A DNA stretch of 6,657 bases, taken from positions 1 through 6,657 of the forward strand of contig JALHTA010000427.1 in the NCBI GenBank assembly GCA_022865545.1. The letters are read 5' to 3'. Positions 1-6,503 of this stretch are shown here, piece after piece; position 1 is the first letter of the stretch; every line of letters starts with the position of its first letter. This DNA comes from Actinomycetota bacterium (GTDB taxonomy: Bacteria > Actinomycetota > Humimicrobiia > Humimicrobiales > Humimicrobiaceae). Both the position numbers and the translations under genes were made by a program. The notes below the pieces were generated by a model. The model saw only the letters and a list, made by a program, of their open reading frames with translations. It was not told where the DNA came from and searched no databases.

Positions 1-1
1 C

Positions 2-634
2 TTTTCCTCGGGGATCTTTTCAAGGGAGGTCCCAAAAAGACAGAGACCTTTAAATGTTTATGGCCCTACAAATACAAAAGAAGTAATAGGAAAAATGAGA
101 GATTCCTTAAATACTGATTTTAAAACCAGGAGATCTTTTGACCAGGATAGTAACAGGATAATCTATCATGAATCAGATGATGGCCTGATCTATGATGAAG
201 ATGGACTCAAAGTAGAAGTTTTTTCTGTAGACCACGGTGATTTTAAACCTGCAGTAGGATACAGGTTTTCATTTAACAATAAAGTAATTGTATGTTCCGG
301 TGATACTGCACCCTGTAAAAATATTTCCAAGTATTCAAAAAATGCAGACATACTTATCCATGAATCATACAATACCAAATGGAATGACCGGGTAGAAGAG
401 GTCTATGGCAATAGTGACACGGGCCGTGGATTTAAGGGAGCTGAATACAAACATACCTCTACCTTTGAAGCAGCAAAACTAGCGGAAGATTCAAATGTTA
501 AACACCTGGTTTTAACACATCACATCCCTTCGATGGCACCAGATCCTTCCCTTGAGAAAAGCTATATTGAAGGTATGAGTGAGATCTACTCAGGAAAAAT
601 AACCATGGGAAGAGACCTTATGATGATATGGTAA
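2..634 (+). CDS. Metallo-beta-lactamase-fold hydrolase, RNase Z/AtsA-like (5' end outside window)
   Basis: The reading frame is open to the left edge, so this is the C-terminal 210 residues of a longer protein. The ATG at 95 is internal, because the upstream codons already read a typical family segment (LNVYGPTNTKEVIGKM). Visible motifs are VDHG (codons 227-238) with the third metal-site His, SGDT (codons 296-307) with the metal-bridging Asp, IHESY, an HTST helix start near 452-463, and LTHH (512-523) with the final metal-ligand His. This order matches the RNase Z/ElaC and arylsulfatase AtsA branch of the superfamily, which are two-zinc hydrolases. The HxHxDH motif would lie upstream, outside the window. 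The protein ends in a short beta strand (MGRDLMMIW) and a TAA stop. No signal peptide can be assessed. The substrate (tRNA 3' end, ester or other) cannot be told from this half. Family assignment is strong; exact function is not. Confidence 0.88.
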   Translation, partial: FSSGIFSREVPKRQRPLNVYGPTNTKEVIGKMRDSLNTDFKTRRSFDQDSNRIIYHESDDGLIYDEDGLKVEVFSVDHGDFKPAVGYRFSFNNKVIVCSGDTAPCKNISKYSKNADILIHESYNTKWNDRVEEVYGNSDTGRGFKGAEYKHTSTFEAAKLAEDSNVKHLVLTHHIPSMAPDPSLEKSYIEGMSEIYSGKITMGRDLMMIW

Positions 635-657
635 GTATATGAAAGAAAAAAGCAAAA

Positions 658-673
658 TATCAGATGACTGATA
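658..673 (-). terminator. Possible intrinsic terminator of the small membrane protein gene
   Basis: A perfect 6-bp stem (TATCAG/CTGATA) with a 4-nt loop lies about 75 nt beyond the stop of the minus-strand membrane protein gene. On the minus strand it is followed directly by a T-rich run (TTTTGCTTTTTTCTTTC). The stem is short and has only two G-C pairs, so termination strength is doubtful. On the + strand the following bases are A-rich, so it would not terminate the hydrolase gene. Confidence 0.3.
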
Positions 674-747
674 AAAGAAAATTCCGATTTCTATCCGGAT
701 AAGTACAGGGGTTTCAATAATATTTACAAAAATCTCTACAAGATGAC

Positions 748-1128
748 TTACAGGATATTTAGCATAATAATAAATACTATTAATAATATAATAGTTACCG
801 CTCCCAGTATTGCCCCAATCAGATATATCCCTTTACCCTTGCTGATATACAGGCCCCGGTAAGAACCAATATAATCTTTTATTCCATACACTATTGATAC
901 AGCGGATGCACCTATTGCTGCAACCCCCATAAGCATGATCAGGAATAAAAAGAAAACATATCTGGTAAAATCCTCCCTGGCATCCATTATCTGCAGGATA
1001 CTCGTCCCGAAAGGCTTATCAGGGATCAAAAGAAAAAAAGTGAGACCAAAAACTACCGATAATATTCCCAGCACCAGCGATTCAATTGAGAACTTATTCT
1101 TAGTTTTATTATTAGCTTTCCTGGCCAT
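748..1128 (-). CDS. Small integral membrane protein, three predicted helices
   Basis: This 126-residue protein has a basic, Lys/Asn-rich N-terminus (MARKANNKTKNK) followed by three strongly hydrophobic segments, at roughly residues 15-36, 57-82 and 100-124. The loops are short and polar, including a segment with K/R and Tyr before the last helix (YIGSYRGLYISKGKG). The Gly-rich first helix (LVLGILSVVFGL) and the KGxGxxLxGxILG-like start of the last helix recall small DUF4190-type membrane proteins. That resemblance is by eye only and I assign no function. I chose the ATG at 1128. A TTG at 1140 would add four residues (total 130), and an in-frame TAA lies just upstream of it. Neither start has a Shine-Dalgarno sequence. 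The gene converges on the hydrolase at the left edge and diverges from the ABC-F gene. An antisense frame over 935-1168 is judged a shadow. Confidence 0.75.
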   Translation of the reverse strand: MARKANNKTKNKFSIESLVLGILSVVFGLTFFLLIPDKPFGTSILQIMDAREDFTRYVFFLFLIMLMGVAAIGASAVSIVYGIKDYIGSYRGLYISKGKGIYLIGAILGAVTIILLIVFIIMLNIL

Positions 1129-1148
1129 GAGTCTAATCAAATCTACTA

Positions 1149-1154
1149 ATTATA
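1149..1154 (-). promoter_or_regulatory. Possible -10 element for the membrane protein gene
   Basis: A perfect TATAAT on the minus strand lies 20 bp before the chosen ATG. It would start transcription near 1142, giving a leader of about 14 nt for the ATG or about 2 nt for the alternative TTG. No recognisable -35 is present at 16-18 bp upstream (AGTAAA at 17 bp). In such AT-rich DNA the hexamer could be chance. Confidence 0.3.
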
Positions 1155-1380
1155 AATATATATCTTAACTGTTTACTACATAGATAGTCTTTTATCCTTA
1201 TGCTCTCATCCCAGATTTTAGAAAACCTAAGGATTCCTGTTTTATTTCCTAAATATATAATATCAGTTAATTAATTTTATTCGATATCTTGCTTACCAAA
1301 AAGACTTCTGGATGATTTCATCATTTATATGATAAACTTCGGCATAGTAAAATATTATATAAAAAGAACAAATATAGATA

Positions 1381-3342
1381 ATGATCTCTGTTAATCACAT
1401 AAGTCTTAGCTTTGGCGGACAAAGATTGTTGGAAGATATTTCTTTTCAGATAAATGCAGGTGAAAGGATCGGTCTGGTTGGAAATAATGGTGCTGGTAAG
1501 ACCACCCTATTAAAGATAATCCTTGGAACTCATCCGCCGGATTCTGGTTCTATTGAAAAAATTACGGGGCTTAGTATGGGATACCTCCCCCAGCAGATGA
1601 AAATAACTGATAGTAAGACACTTATAAGTGAAGTAAAAACTGCCTTTTTACAGATCACTAAACTTAAAACACAAGCAAGCCGGTTAGAGCGGGAGATCAA
1701 TGAAAGAAATGATTATGAATCTGGAGATTATCTTGATCTCATCAATAGATTATCAGATATCAATACCAGGATCGAATTACTGGGCGGGGCCAAAGTAAAT
1801 GAACAGATAGAAAAAACACTTACAGGGCTTGGGTTCCGGCCCGAAGATTTCATTCGACCGACAAAGGAATTCAGCGGTGGCTGGAGGATGAGAATAGAAC
1901 TTGCAAAGATCCTTCTTCAGCGTCCTGATCTTCTTCTACTCGATGAACCGACAAACCATCTGGATATTGAGTCTATTCAATGGATGGAAGAATTTCTTTC
2001 CGATTATAGCGGAGCAGTGATAATGATATCGCATGATAGGGCCTTTCTGGATAATATCACCAATAGGACAATTGAGATCACCCTGGGAAAAATATATGAT
2101 TATAAGGTCGGGTATTCAAAATATGTCACCCTGAGAAAGGAAAGAAGATCTCATCAATTAGCTGCATATAAAAATCAACAGAAATTAATATCCAGCACAA
2201 ATAGATTTATCGATCGTTTTAGGTATAAAGAATCTAAAGCTATACAGGTACAATCCAGGATAAGACAGCTTAAAAAGATGGACAAGATAGCGATCGACGA
2301 AGAAGATATATCCTCTATCCGGATAAGATTTCCGGCGGCTCCGCGTTCGGGAAACCTGATATTTGATGCTGTGGGATTATCAAAAAAATTCAGTGAAAAG
2401 ACTGTTCTTGAAGATATAGATTTCTATATCAAACGCGGAGAGAGAATAGCATTTGTAGGAAGAAATGGCGAAGGCAAGACGACTCTGTCCCGCATACTGG
2501 TAGGAGAGCTTGATTTTACAGGTGAGTTAAAAACAGGGCATAATGTTCACATTGGTTATTTTGCCCAGAATCAGGATGAACTACTTGACGAGTCTATTAC
2601 TGTTTTTAATACCATAGACAGGGTAGCTGCTGGAGACTCACGGACCAGGACAAGACCTCTTCTGGGTGCATTTTTATTCCGGGATGATGATATTGAAAAG
2701 AAAGTGAAAGTATTGTCTGGAGGTGAGAGATCAAGACTTGCCCTGATCAAACTTCTCTTAGAACCTTTCAACCTGCTAGTTCTTGATGAGCCTACCAATC
2801 ATCTGGATATGCGCTCGAAAGATATACTTAAGAAAGCACTTCAGAAATTTACAGGTACACTGATCCTCGTATCCCATGACAGGGAATTTCTTGATGGTCT
2901 GGTAAATAATGTATATGAGTTCAAAGATCATAAGATAAATAGATTTATAGGTAATATCTATGATTTCCTTCAAAAGAAAAAGATCGATTCACTGCGCCAG
3001 CTCGAGCGGAAGGAAAGCAAAAAAAGTCCCGAATTAAATGTAAAAAATGGATCTACGGGCAAGGAAAACTACCTTAAGAAAAAAGAGATCAATAAAAAAA
3101 TACGGATCCTTATAGATAAGATATCCAAATGTGAAAATGCGATTGAGGAACTGGAAAATGAACTGGATGAACTGACAGAACAGCTTGAATCCCAGGATTC
3201 TTATAATAAAGACCCGGGAAATAATTCTTTATTTATTAAATACGGAGAACTAAAAAAGAATATGGACCTGAATATGGACGAATGGGAAAAACTTCATTCT
3301 GAATTTGAAGAGCTTAAAAAGAGTCCTTATTATATATTCTAA
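1381..3342 (+). CDS. ABC-F family ATPase, ribosome-associated translation factor type
   Basis: The protein has 653 residues and two ABC nucleotide-binding domains with no membrane segment, the hallmark of ABC-F. NBD1 has Walker A GNNGAGKTT (34-42), signature FSGGW (164-168), Walker B LLLLDEPTNHLD (184-195) and switch His in SHD (217-219). NBD2 has Walker A GRNGEGKTT (360-368), signature LSGGE (445-449), Walker B LLVLDEPTNHLD (465-476) and SHD (498-500). Both catalytic Glu residues (189, 470) are present, so both sites look active. A charged helical linker (about 237-320) joins the domains, corresponding to the P-site tRNA-interacting motif of the family. Residues about 530-653 are a Lys/Glu-rich tail with a predicted coiled coil, as in Uup/YdiF-type members. 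Known members act at the ribosomal E site to resolve stalls or protect against antibiotics; which role applies here is unknown. The start MISVNHISLSF is the usual N-terminus. No Shine-Dalgarno precedes it, and the 240-bp upstream gap is AT-rich with no clear promoter pair. Confidence 0.95.
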   Translation: MISVNHISLSFGGQRLLEDISFQINAGERIGLVGNNGAGKTTLLKIILGTHPPDSGSIEKITGLSMGYLPQQMKITDSKTLISEVKTAFLQITKLKTQASRLEREINERNDYESGDYLDLINRLSDINTRIELLGGAKVNEQIEKTLTGLGFRPEDFIRPTKEFSGGWRMRIELAKILLQRPDLLLLDEPTNHLDIESIQWMEEFLSDYSGAVIMISHDRAFLDNITNRTIEITLGKIYDYKVGYSKYVTLRKERRSHQLAAYKNQQKLISSTNRFIDRFRYKESKAIQVQSRIRQLKKMDKIAIDEEDISSIRIRFPAAPRSGNLIFDAVGLSKKFSEKTVLEDIDFYIKRGERIAFVGRNGEGKTTLSRILVGELDFTGELKTGHNVHIGYFAQNQDELLDESITVFNTIDRVAAGDSRTRTRPLLGAFLFRDDDIEKKVKVLSGGERSRLALIKLLLEPFNLLVLDEPTNHLDMRSKDILKKALQKFTGTLILVSHDREFLDGLVNNVYEFKDHKINRFIGNIYDFLQKKKIDSLRQLERKESKKSPELNVKNGSTGKENYLKKKEINKKIRILIDKISKCENAIEELENELDELTEQLESQDSYNKDPGNNSLFIKYGELKKNMDLNMDEWEKLHSEFEELKKSPYYIF

Positions 3343-3400
3343 TCAAAAAAAGAAATAATAATCGCTCTCTTACTTCATGACCATTATCATAATAATAGTT

Positions 3401-4687
3401 CTACGGCATGGTATAGACTACATTTAAAATGACCTGGTTCTTGGAATATGACCAACCATCCCAGCTTCCATCTCCATCAGAAATTCCGCTTGTAAAATGT
3501 ATTCTAACCTGGAACCTGGATTTTCCATCATCTATTGCCTTTTGCAATTCGTCGATCAGTTTTTGATTACTGCATGTAAAGCTTGAAGTGCTAAAACTTT
3601 CTATAGCTACTCCTGCCAGGTTAAAATCTGAAACAACCAGAGGCTCGGCTCCCCAATCCGTGACTCCAAGCCATAAAACTCCAAAGGAAGGGGTACCGAA
3701 TATTGATCCAATTGTATAAGTAAGTGTTGCATCAGTTACGGTTACTCCCGAAAGTGAGGTTATATCATAGCTCATATAACCCCTGCAGACTTTATTTGTT
3801 GTAGAGTCCCCAGCAAATATCCCGGTATTATTTATTACTTCCTGATCCGCAACTATATATCCGCTTTCGGCATTAACATAAGACATATCCATCGCCGCTA
3901 CAGGAGGGGGCAGGGCTGGGAAGACCTCTACGGATTTTGTAAGTGTTGCGGTCCCTCCATTTCCGTCATCTACTTCAACTGTTATATCATAATCACCAGC
4001 AGCTGATGGTGCTGTCCAGTTCATAGGAATTGTATGTGAATCAATTATGCTCCCTCCGCTTACATTCCATATTACAGAAAGAGGATCCCCGTCAGGATCA
4101 GATGTGTTTACAACCACATGATATGTCTCATCTGTATAGTGAAAATCTTCATCCACTACTATTGAAGCTATCACAGGGGGACTATTGCATCCCCATGTTA
4201 GAGCAATAGAATCAGAGGCTGATCCTTCAGAATTTGTAGCAGTAACTGTAAGAGTATAGGAATCTGATGGATCACTTAAATTGATCTGAACTTTTTTTGA
4301 TCCCCATGCTCCACCGCTGTCATCTTTTGAGAAATCTATATCCGGATTTGGTTCCCCTGTAACATCAGCTCTTATCCTATAATAACAGACTCCATCACCA
4401 GACGAGTAAAGAGGGCCCTCATATATTATTAGTTCAATGGTGGGTGTCTCTGCTTCATCCTCACTATCTTCATCTTCCTCACTATTTTCAGGATCATCTT
4501 CTTCCGCAGCATCATCCCCGGATGGAATATCTTCATCTTCAGTATTTTCCCCGTCCGGGGGGTCTTCTTCGCCGACATCTACCTTATCTTCGGTGGGTGC
4601 ACTGCATTGATTGCATAATGCAGCAAAACTAAAAAGGAAAATAATTGTCAAAACTGCTAAAACTATATATAGTTTATTTTTCCTCAT
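3401..4687 (-). CDS. Secreted/anchored surface protein: acidic linker, two Ig/PKD-like domains, DNRLRE-like C-terminus
   Basis: The protein has 428 residues. Residues 1-24 form a signal sequence (basic MRKNK, then a hydrophobic core). C25 and C28 follow in AALCNQC. This could be a lipoprotein site, but Leu at -1 is unusual, so lipidation is uncertain. Residues 33-80 are a disordered spacer with 28 Asp/Glu of 48 and one Lys. Residues about 81-166 look like an Ig-like beta domain with C101 and C167 as a possible disulfide. Residues about 168-256 are a clear PKD/cadherin-like repeat with DPDGDPL, NWTAPSAAGDYDITV and DDGNGG. The C-terminal 170 residues contain a GYMSYDITSL...VTDATLTY pattern like DNRLRE-type carbohydrate-binding or adhesive domains. 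No catalytic motif is seen. A ribosome binding site (AAAGGA at 4692-4697, 4-nt spacing) supports the ATG. The gene is convergent with ABC-F (58-bp gap) and lies downstream of HU. A role in the cell envelope or in binding polysaccharide is inference. Confidence 0.85.
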   Translation of the reverse strand: MRKNKLYIVLAVLTIIFLFSFAALCNQCSAPTEDKVDVGEEDPPDGENTEDEDIPSGDDAAEEDDPENSEEDEDSEDEAETPTIELIIYEGPLYSSGDGVCYYRIRADVTGEPNPDIDFSKDDSGGAWGSKKVQINLSDPSDSYTLTVTATNSEGSASDSIALTWGCNSPPVIASIVVDEDFHYTDETYHVVVNTSDPDGDPLSVIWNVSGGSIIDSHTIPMNWTAPSAAGDYDITVEVDDGNGGTATLTKSVEVFPALPPPVAAMDMSYVNAESGYIVADQEVINNTGIFAGDSTTNKVCRGYMSYDITSLSGVTVTDATLTYTIGSIFGTPSFGVLWLGVTDWGAEPLVVSDFNLAGVAIESFSTSSFTCSNQKLIDELQKAIDDGKSRFQVRIHFTSGISDGDGSWDGWSYSKNQVILNVVYTMP

Positions 4688-4717
4688 AACATCCTTTCGC
4701 CGATTTATGAAAGAATA

Positions 4718-4748
4718 ATGGAGATACCCAGCTTAAGGATATCTCCAT
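4718..4748 (-). terminator. Intrinsic terminator-like hairpin downstream of HU
   Basis: A perfect 9-bp stem (ATGGAGATA/TATCTCCAT) is extended inward, past one mismatch, by two G-C pairs, leaving a 7-nt loop. On the minus strand it is followed by TTATTCTTTC, a broken T-tract. It lies 39 nt beyond the HU stop and 30 nt before the surface protein's ATG. It most likely ends the HU transcript. Because the T-tract is imperfect and little room is left for a separate promoter, readthrough into the surface protein gene is plausible. Confidence 0.6.
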
Positions 4749-4765
4749 ATTGTTTAAATTTTATC

Positions 4766-4788
4766 AACTAGTAGTGCTGCTACCAGTT
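4766..4788 (-). other. RNA hairpin at the HU stop codon
   Basis: On the minus strand AACTGGTAG pairs with CTACTAGTT around the 5-nt loop CAGCA: nine pairs, one of them a G-U wobble. The first stem base is the last base of the HU stop codon. The wobble is present only in the minus-strand RNA (the + strand would have an A-C mismatch), which fits a structure in the HU mRNA. No T-run follows, so it is more likely a 3'-end protective or pause structure than a terminator by itself. Confidence 0.45.
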
Positions 4789-5060
4789 TATTTTACTTTT
4801 TGTTTAAGGGCCTTACCCACAACAAATTTTGGAACCGTACAGGCTGCTATCTGTATCTCCGCACCAGTTTGTGGATTTCTTCCAGTCCTGGCTTTTCTAT
4901 CTGAAGTCTGGAAAGTTCCGAATCCCACCAATGCTACTTTATCTCCCTTTGCAAGGGTTTCACCTATGACATCCTGTAATGCATCTATGGTTCCGGCAAC
5001 ATCCTTTTTTGAAAGGCCGGCTTTTTCTGCTACTGCATCCACTAACTCTGACTTATTCAT
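4788..5060 (-). CDS. hup: HU-family DNA-binding protein
   Basis: This 90-residue protein is the full usual length of HU. It starts with MNKSELVDAVAEKAG and carries the family signature GFGTF (46-50) followed by RTGRNPQTG (58-66), including Pro63, which intercalates in DNA in known HU/IHF structures. The N-terminal helices (about 3-38) form the dimer body. The arm continues as GAEIQIAACTVPKFVVGKALK. Known role: a dimeric nucleoid protein that bends and compacts DNA with little sequence preference. IHF is less likely because the N-terminus and arm are HU-like, and no partner subunit is in view. A good ribosome binding site (AAAGGA at 5067-5072, 6-nt spacing) and a near-consensus promoter support the start and strong expression. 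The gene is divergent from the dehydrogenase gene. The surface protein gene follows 100 bp downstream on the same strand, beyond two hairpins. Confidence 0.96.
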   Translation of the reverse strand: MNKSELVDAVAEKAGLSKKDVAGTIDALQDVIGETLAKGDKVALVGFGTFQTSDRKARTGRNPQTGAEIQIAACTVPKFVVGKALKQKVK

Positions 5061-5094
5061 CTTTGTTCCTTTCGTTTTATTAATAAATTATAAT

Positions 5095-5144
5095 ACTTTT
5101 ATAAAATATTTATTATAAGTTCTCAAAAGCTATTTTATAAAAGT
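5095..5144. repeat. 14-bp perfect inverted repeat spanning the HU promoter
   Basis: ACTTTTATAAAATA (5095-5108) and its exact reverse complement TATTTTATAAAAGT (5131-5144) are separated by 22 bp. Each arm itself contains the self-complementary core TTTTATAAAA, so the unit can also be read as two copies of a dyad site spaced 36 bp apart. The left arm covers the HU -10 and the right arm lies just upstream of its -35. This is the layout of a paired operator, although AT-only composition raises the odds of chance. Confidence 0.55.
5098..5126 (-). promoter_or_regulatory. HU promoter (TTGAGA-17-TATAAA)
   Basis: On the minus strand, -35 TTGAGA (5121-5126) and -10 TATAAA (5098-5103) are separated by exactly 17 bp. 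Each differs from consensus at one base. Predicted transcription start is near 5091, giving a leader of about 30 nt that contains the AAAGGA ribosome binding site. The surrounding DNA is very AT-rich, and the -10 lies within one arm of an inverted repeat. Confidence 0.7.
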
Positions 5145-5225
5145 TTCTGCATCGAGATTATTATATATTACGGTTCCATTATAATAAATACTTTCGGTGT
5201 AAGAACTTTATTAGAAGATTCCTAC

Positions 5226-5254
5226 TTGATACATAATTATACACATTTTATTCT
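5226..5254 (+). promoter_or_regulatory. Candidate promoter of the dehydrogenase gene
   Basis: TTGATA (5226-5231) and TATTCT (5249-5254) are 17 bp apart. The -35 matches consensus at five of six positions and the -10 at four. The start would be near 5261, leaving a leader of about 60 nt. Other AT-rich hexamers nearby could serve, so this is the best of several candidates. Confidence 0.35.
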
Positions 5255-5322
5255 TTTTTGGTTATACTTTTTTACTAATAAATACAAAATTTTCACTTTA
5301 TTATCAGTATCCAGGAGAAAAA

Positions 5323-6411
5323 ATGGCAAAAATCATAAGATTTAAAAAACAGGACCTTATTGACTATACTATAAAGTTTATGGAAAAGCTCGGGGTACCG
5401 GCTGGTGATGCGGAGGTAGTGGGAGATATCCTCATAGAAGCAGATCTCCGCGGTGTATCATCTCATGGACTAATAAGGTTGTCTTCTTATTATGGTAATA
5501 GATTAAAAGCAGGTTATATGAACCCTGAAACTATTACAAAAGTGATAAAGGAAACCGGCACCACCCTATCTTTTGATGGTGGAAACGGACTCGGTCAGGT
5601 AAATGGGTACAGGGCAATGGAAGCATGTATAGAGAAGGCAAAAACTTCAAACATTGCAGTGGCAACAGTAAATCATTCAAATCATTATGGAATTGCCGGC
5701 TATTATGCGATGATGGCTCTTCCCCACGATATGATAGGAATATCCATGACAAATTCGCAGCCACTCCAGGCGCCTACTTTTGGGAGGACCGCAGTACTCG
5801 GGACAAATCCAATAGCTGTAGCTGCTCCCTCGGATAAAGAGTATCCATATGTGCTGGATATGGCGACATCAGTTGTGGCCATCGGAAAAATAAAAGTATA
5901 TGAAAAAAAAGACGAAAAGATCCCAATGGGCTGGGGTCTTGATGATAATGGAACTGTAACCGAAGATCCTAAAAAAGTTCAGAGCGGAGGTCCTGGCGCG
6001 CTGCTTCCACTGGGGTCCACAGAGGAGCTGCGCTCTTATAAGGGTTATGGGCTGGCTCTTCTTGTAGATATTTTATGCGGCGCCCTCTCAGGTGCATCAA
6101 CTCTTACTGATGTAGGCTTTCCACATGAGCCCAGAGAGTCAGATGTCGGACATTTTTTCATGGCTATAAAAATAGATGCATTCAGGCCAATAATCGATTT
6201 CAAATCCCAGATCGATCGTATGATAAGACTTCTCAAGGATTCTCCGAAAGCTGCCGGGCAAGAGACTATTTATATTGCAGGAGAAAAGGAATATATTGCA
6301 GCTGAGGAAAACAGGAAAAATGGAGTACCTCTCCTGGATAAAATAGTAGAGGAACTTACAATAAATGGTGCCTCGATAGGGGCAGCTTTTGATGCCAGGC
6401 CTATCGGATAA
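5323..6411 (+). CDS. Malate/L-lactate/ureidoglycolate dehydrogenase family oxidoreductase (Ldh_2)
   Basis: The protein has 362 residues, full length for this NAD(P)-dependent 2-hydroxyacid dehydrogenase family, which does not have a classical Rossmann fold. Family landmarks appear in order: SSHGLIRL (47-54) with the conserved His and Arg, the NGLGQVNGYRAM segment (88-99), NHSNHYGIAGYY (117-128), LGTNPIAVAAP (159-169), PMGWGLDDNG (201-210) with TEDP (213-216), and SYKGYGLALLVDILCGALSGA (238-258), the cofactor-binding helix region. Near the C-terminus the usual PGE motif reads AGE (319-321), a mild departure. It would act in the cytoplasm, interconverting a 2-hydroxyacid and a 2-oxoacid. The substrate (malate, lactate, sulfolactate, ureidoglycolate or other) cannot be told from sequence by eye, and no pathway neighbour helps. 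The start is fixed by AGGAG (5313-5317) 5 nt before the ATG. It appears to be a single-gene unit, divergent from HU. Confidence 0.92.
   Translation: MAKIIRFKKQDLIDYTIKFMEKLGVPAGDAEVVGDILIEADLRGVSSHGLIRLSSYYGNRLKAGYMNPETITKVIKETGTTLSFDGGNGLGQVNGYRAMEACIEKAKTSNIAVATVNHSNHYGIAGYYAMMALPHDMIGISMTNSQPLQAPTFGRTAVLGTNPIAVAAPSDKEYPYVLDMATSVVAIGKIKVYEKKDEKIPMGWGLDDNGTVTEDPKKVQSGGPGALLPLGSTEELRSYKGYGLALLVDILCGALSGASTLTDVGFPHEPRESDVGHFFMAIKIDAFRPIIDFKSQIDRMIRLLKDSPKAAGQETIYIAGEKEYIAAEENRKNGVPLLDKIVEELTINGASIGAAFDARPIG
6374..6406 (+). other. Hairpin in the last codons of the dehydrogenase gene
   Basis: CGATAGG (6374-6380) pairs with CCTATCG (6400-6406). Directly inside, GGCA pairs with TGCC, with a 3-nt bulge (AGG) on the 3' side and an 8-nt loop. 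The structure ends two bases before the TAA stop codon. No T-run follows, so it is not a classical intrinsic terminator, and I see no other terminator before the next promoter. It could be a 3' stability element or a chance result of coding sequence. Confidence 0.35.
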
Positions 6412-6468
6412 TATGAGTCTATCTACAATTCATTTTTACCTTATATAATATATTTATGTATTTGTGTA

Positions 6469-6497
6469 TTTACATTAATTATTAGTCACACTATAAT
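6469..6497 (+). promoter_or_regulatory. Strong promoter of the right-edge gene (TTTACA-17-TATAAT)
   Basis: The -35 TTTACA (6469-6474, five of six matches) and a perfect -10 TATAAT (6492-6497) are separated by 17 bp. Transcription would begin about 7 nt after the -10, at about 6504, which is the A of the next gene's ATG. The match quality and its position directly before a credible gene make this the best promoter call in the window together with that of HU. Confidence 0.7.
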
Positions 6498-6503
6498 ATT
6501 CCC

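Noticed and set aside
679..696. Possible stem TCCG/CGGA after the hydrolase gene
   Set aside because: Only four pairs form and no T-run follows; it is too weak for a terminator.
935..1168. Open frame of 77 codons on the + strand
   Set aside because: It lies antisense to the membrane protein gene, has a Lys-rich composition typical of a shadow of hydrophobic codons, and lacks a ribosome binding site.
1266..1273. TTAATTAA palindrome upstream of the ABC-F gene
   Set aside because: It is short and A/T only, with no partner copy or promoter element near it.
3343..3400. Terminator between the convergent ABC-F and surface protein genes
   Set aside because: There is an A-run (a T-run on the minus strand), but the only stems are 5-bp A/T pairs not adjacent to it, so I could not support a terminator.
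4446..4590. Repetitive-looking TCTTCATC-type tract
   Set aside because: It encodes the acidic spacer with mixed Asp/Glu codons. There is no exact tandem unit, so it is not a DNA repeat in its own right.
4444..4632. Open frame on the + strand rich in His, Leu and Pro
   Set aside because: It is the antisense reading of the Asp/Glu codon tract of the surface protein, so its composition is an artefact.
4750..5118. Open frame of 122 codons on the + strand over the HU gene
   Set aside because: It is fully antisense to a clear HU gene and covers its promoter. The Phe/Pro/Ser-rich product has no recognisable motif.
5158..5187. Inverted repeat TTATTATA/TATAATAA with a 14-nt spacer in the HU-dehydrogenase gap
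   Set aside because: The arms are only 8 bp and entirely A/T in very AT-rich DNA; chance is the simplest explanation.
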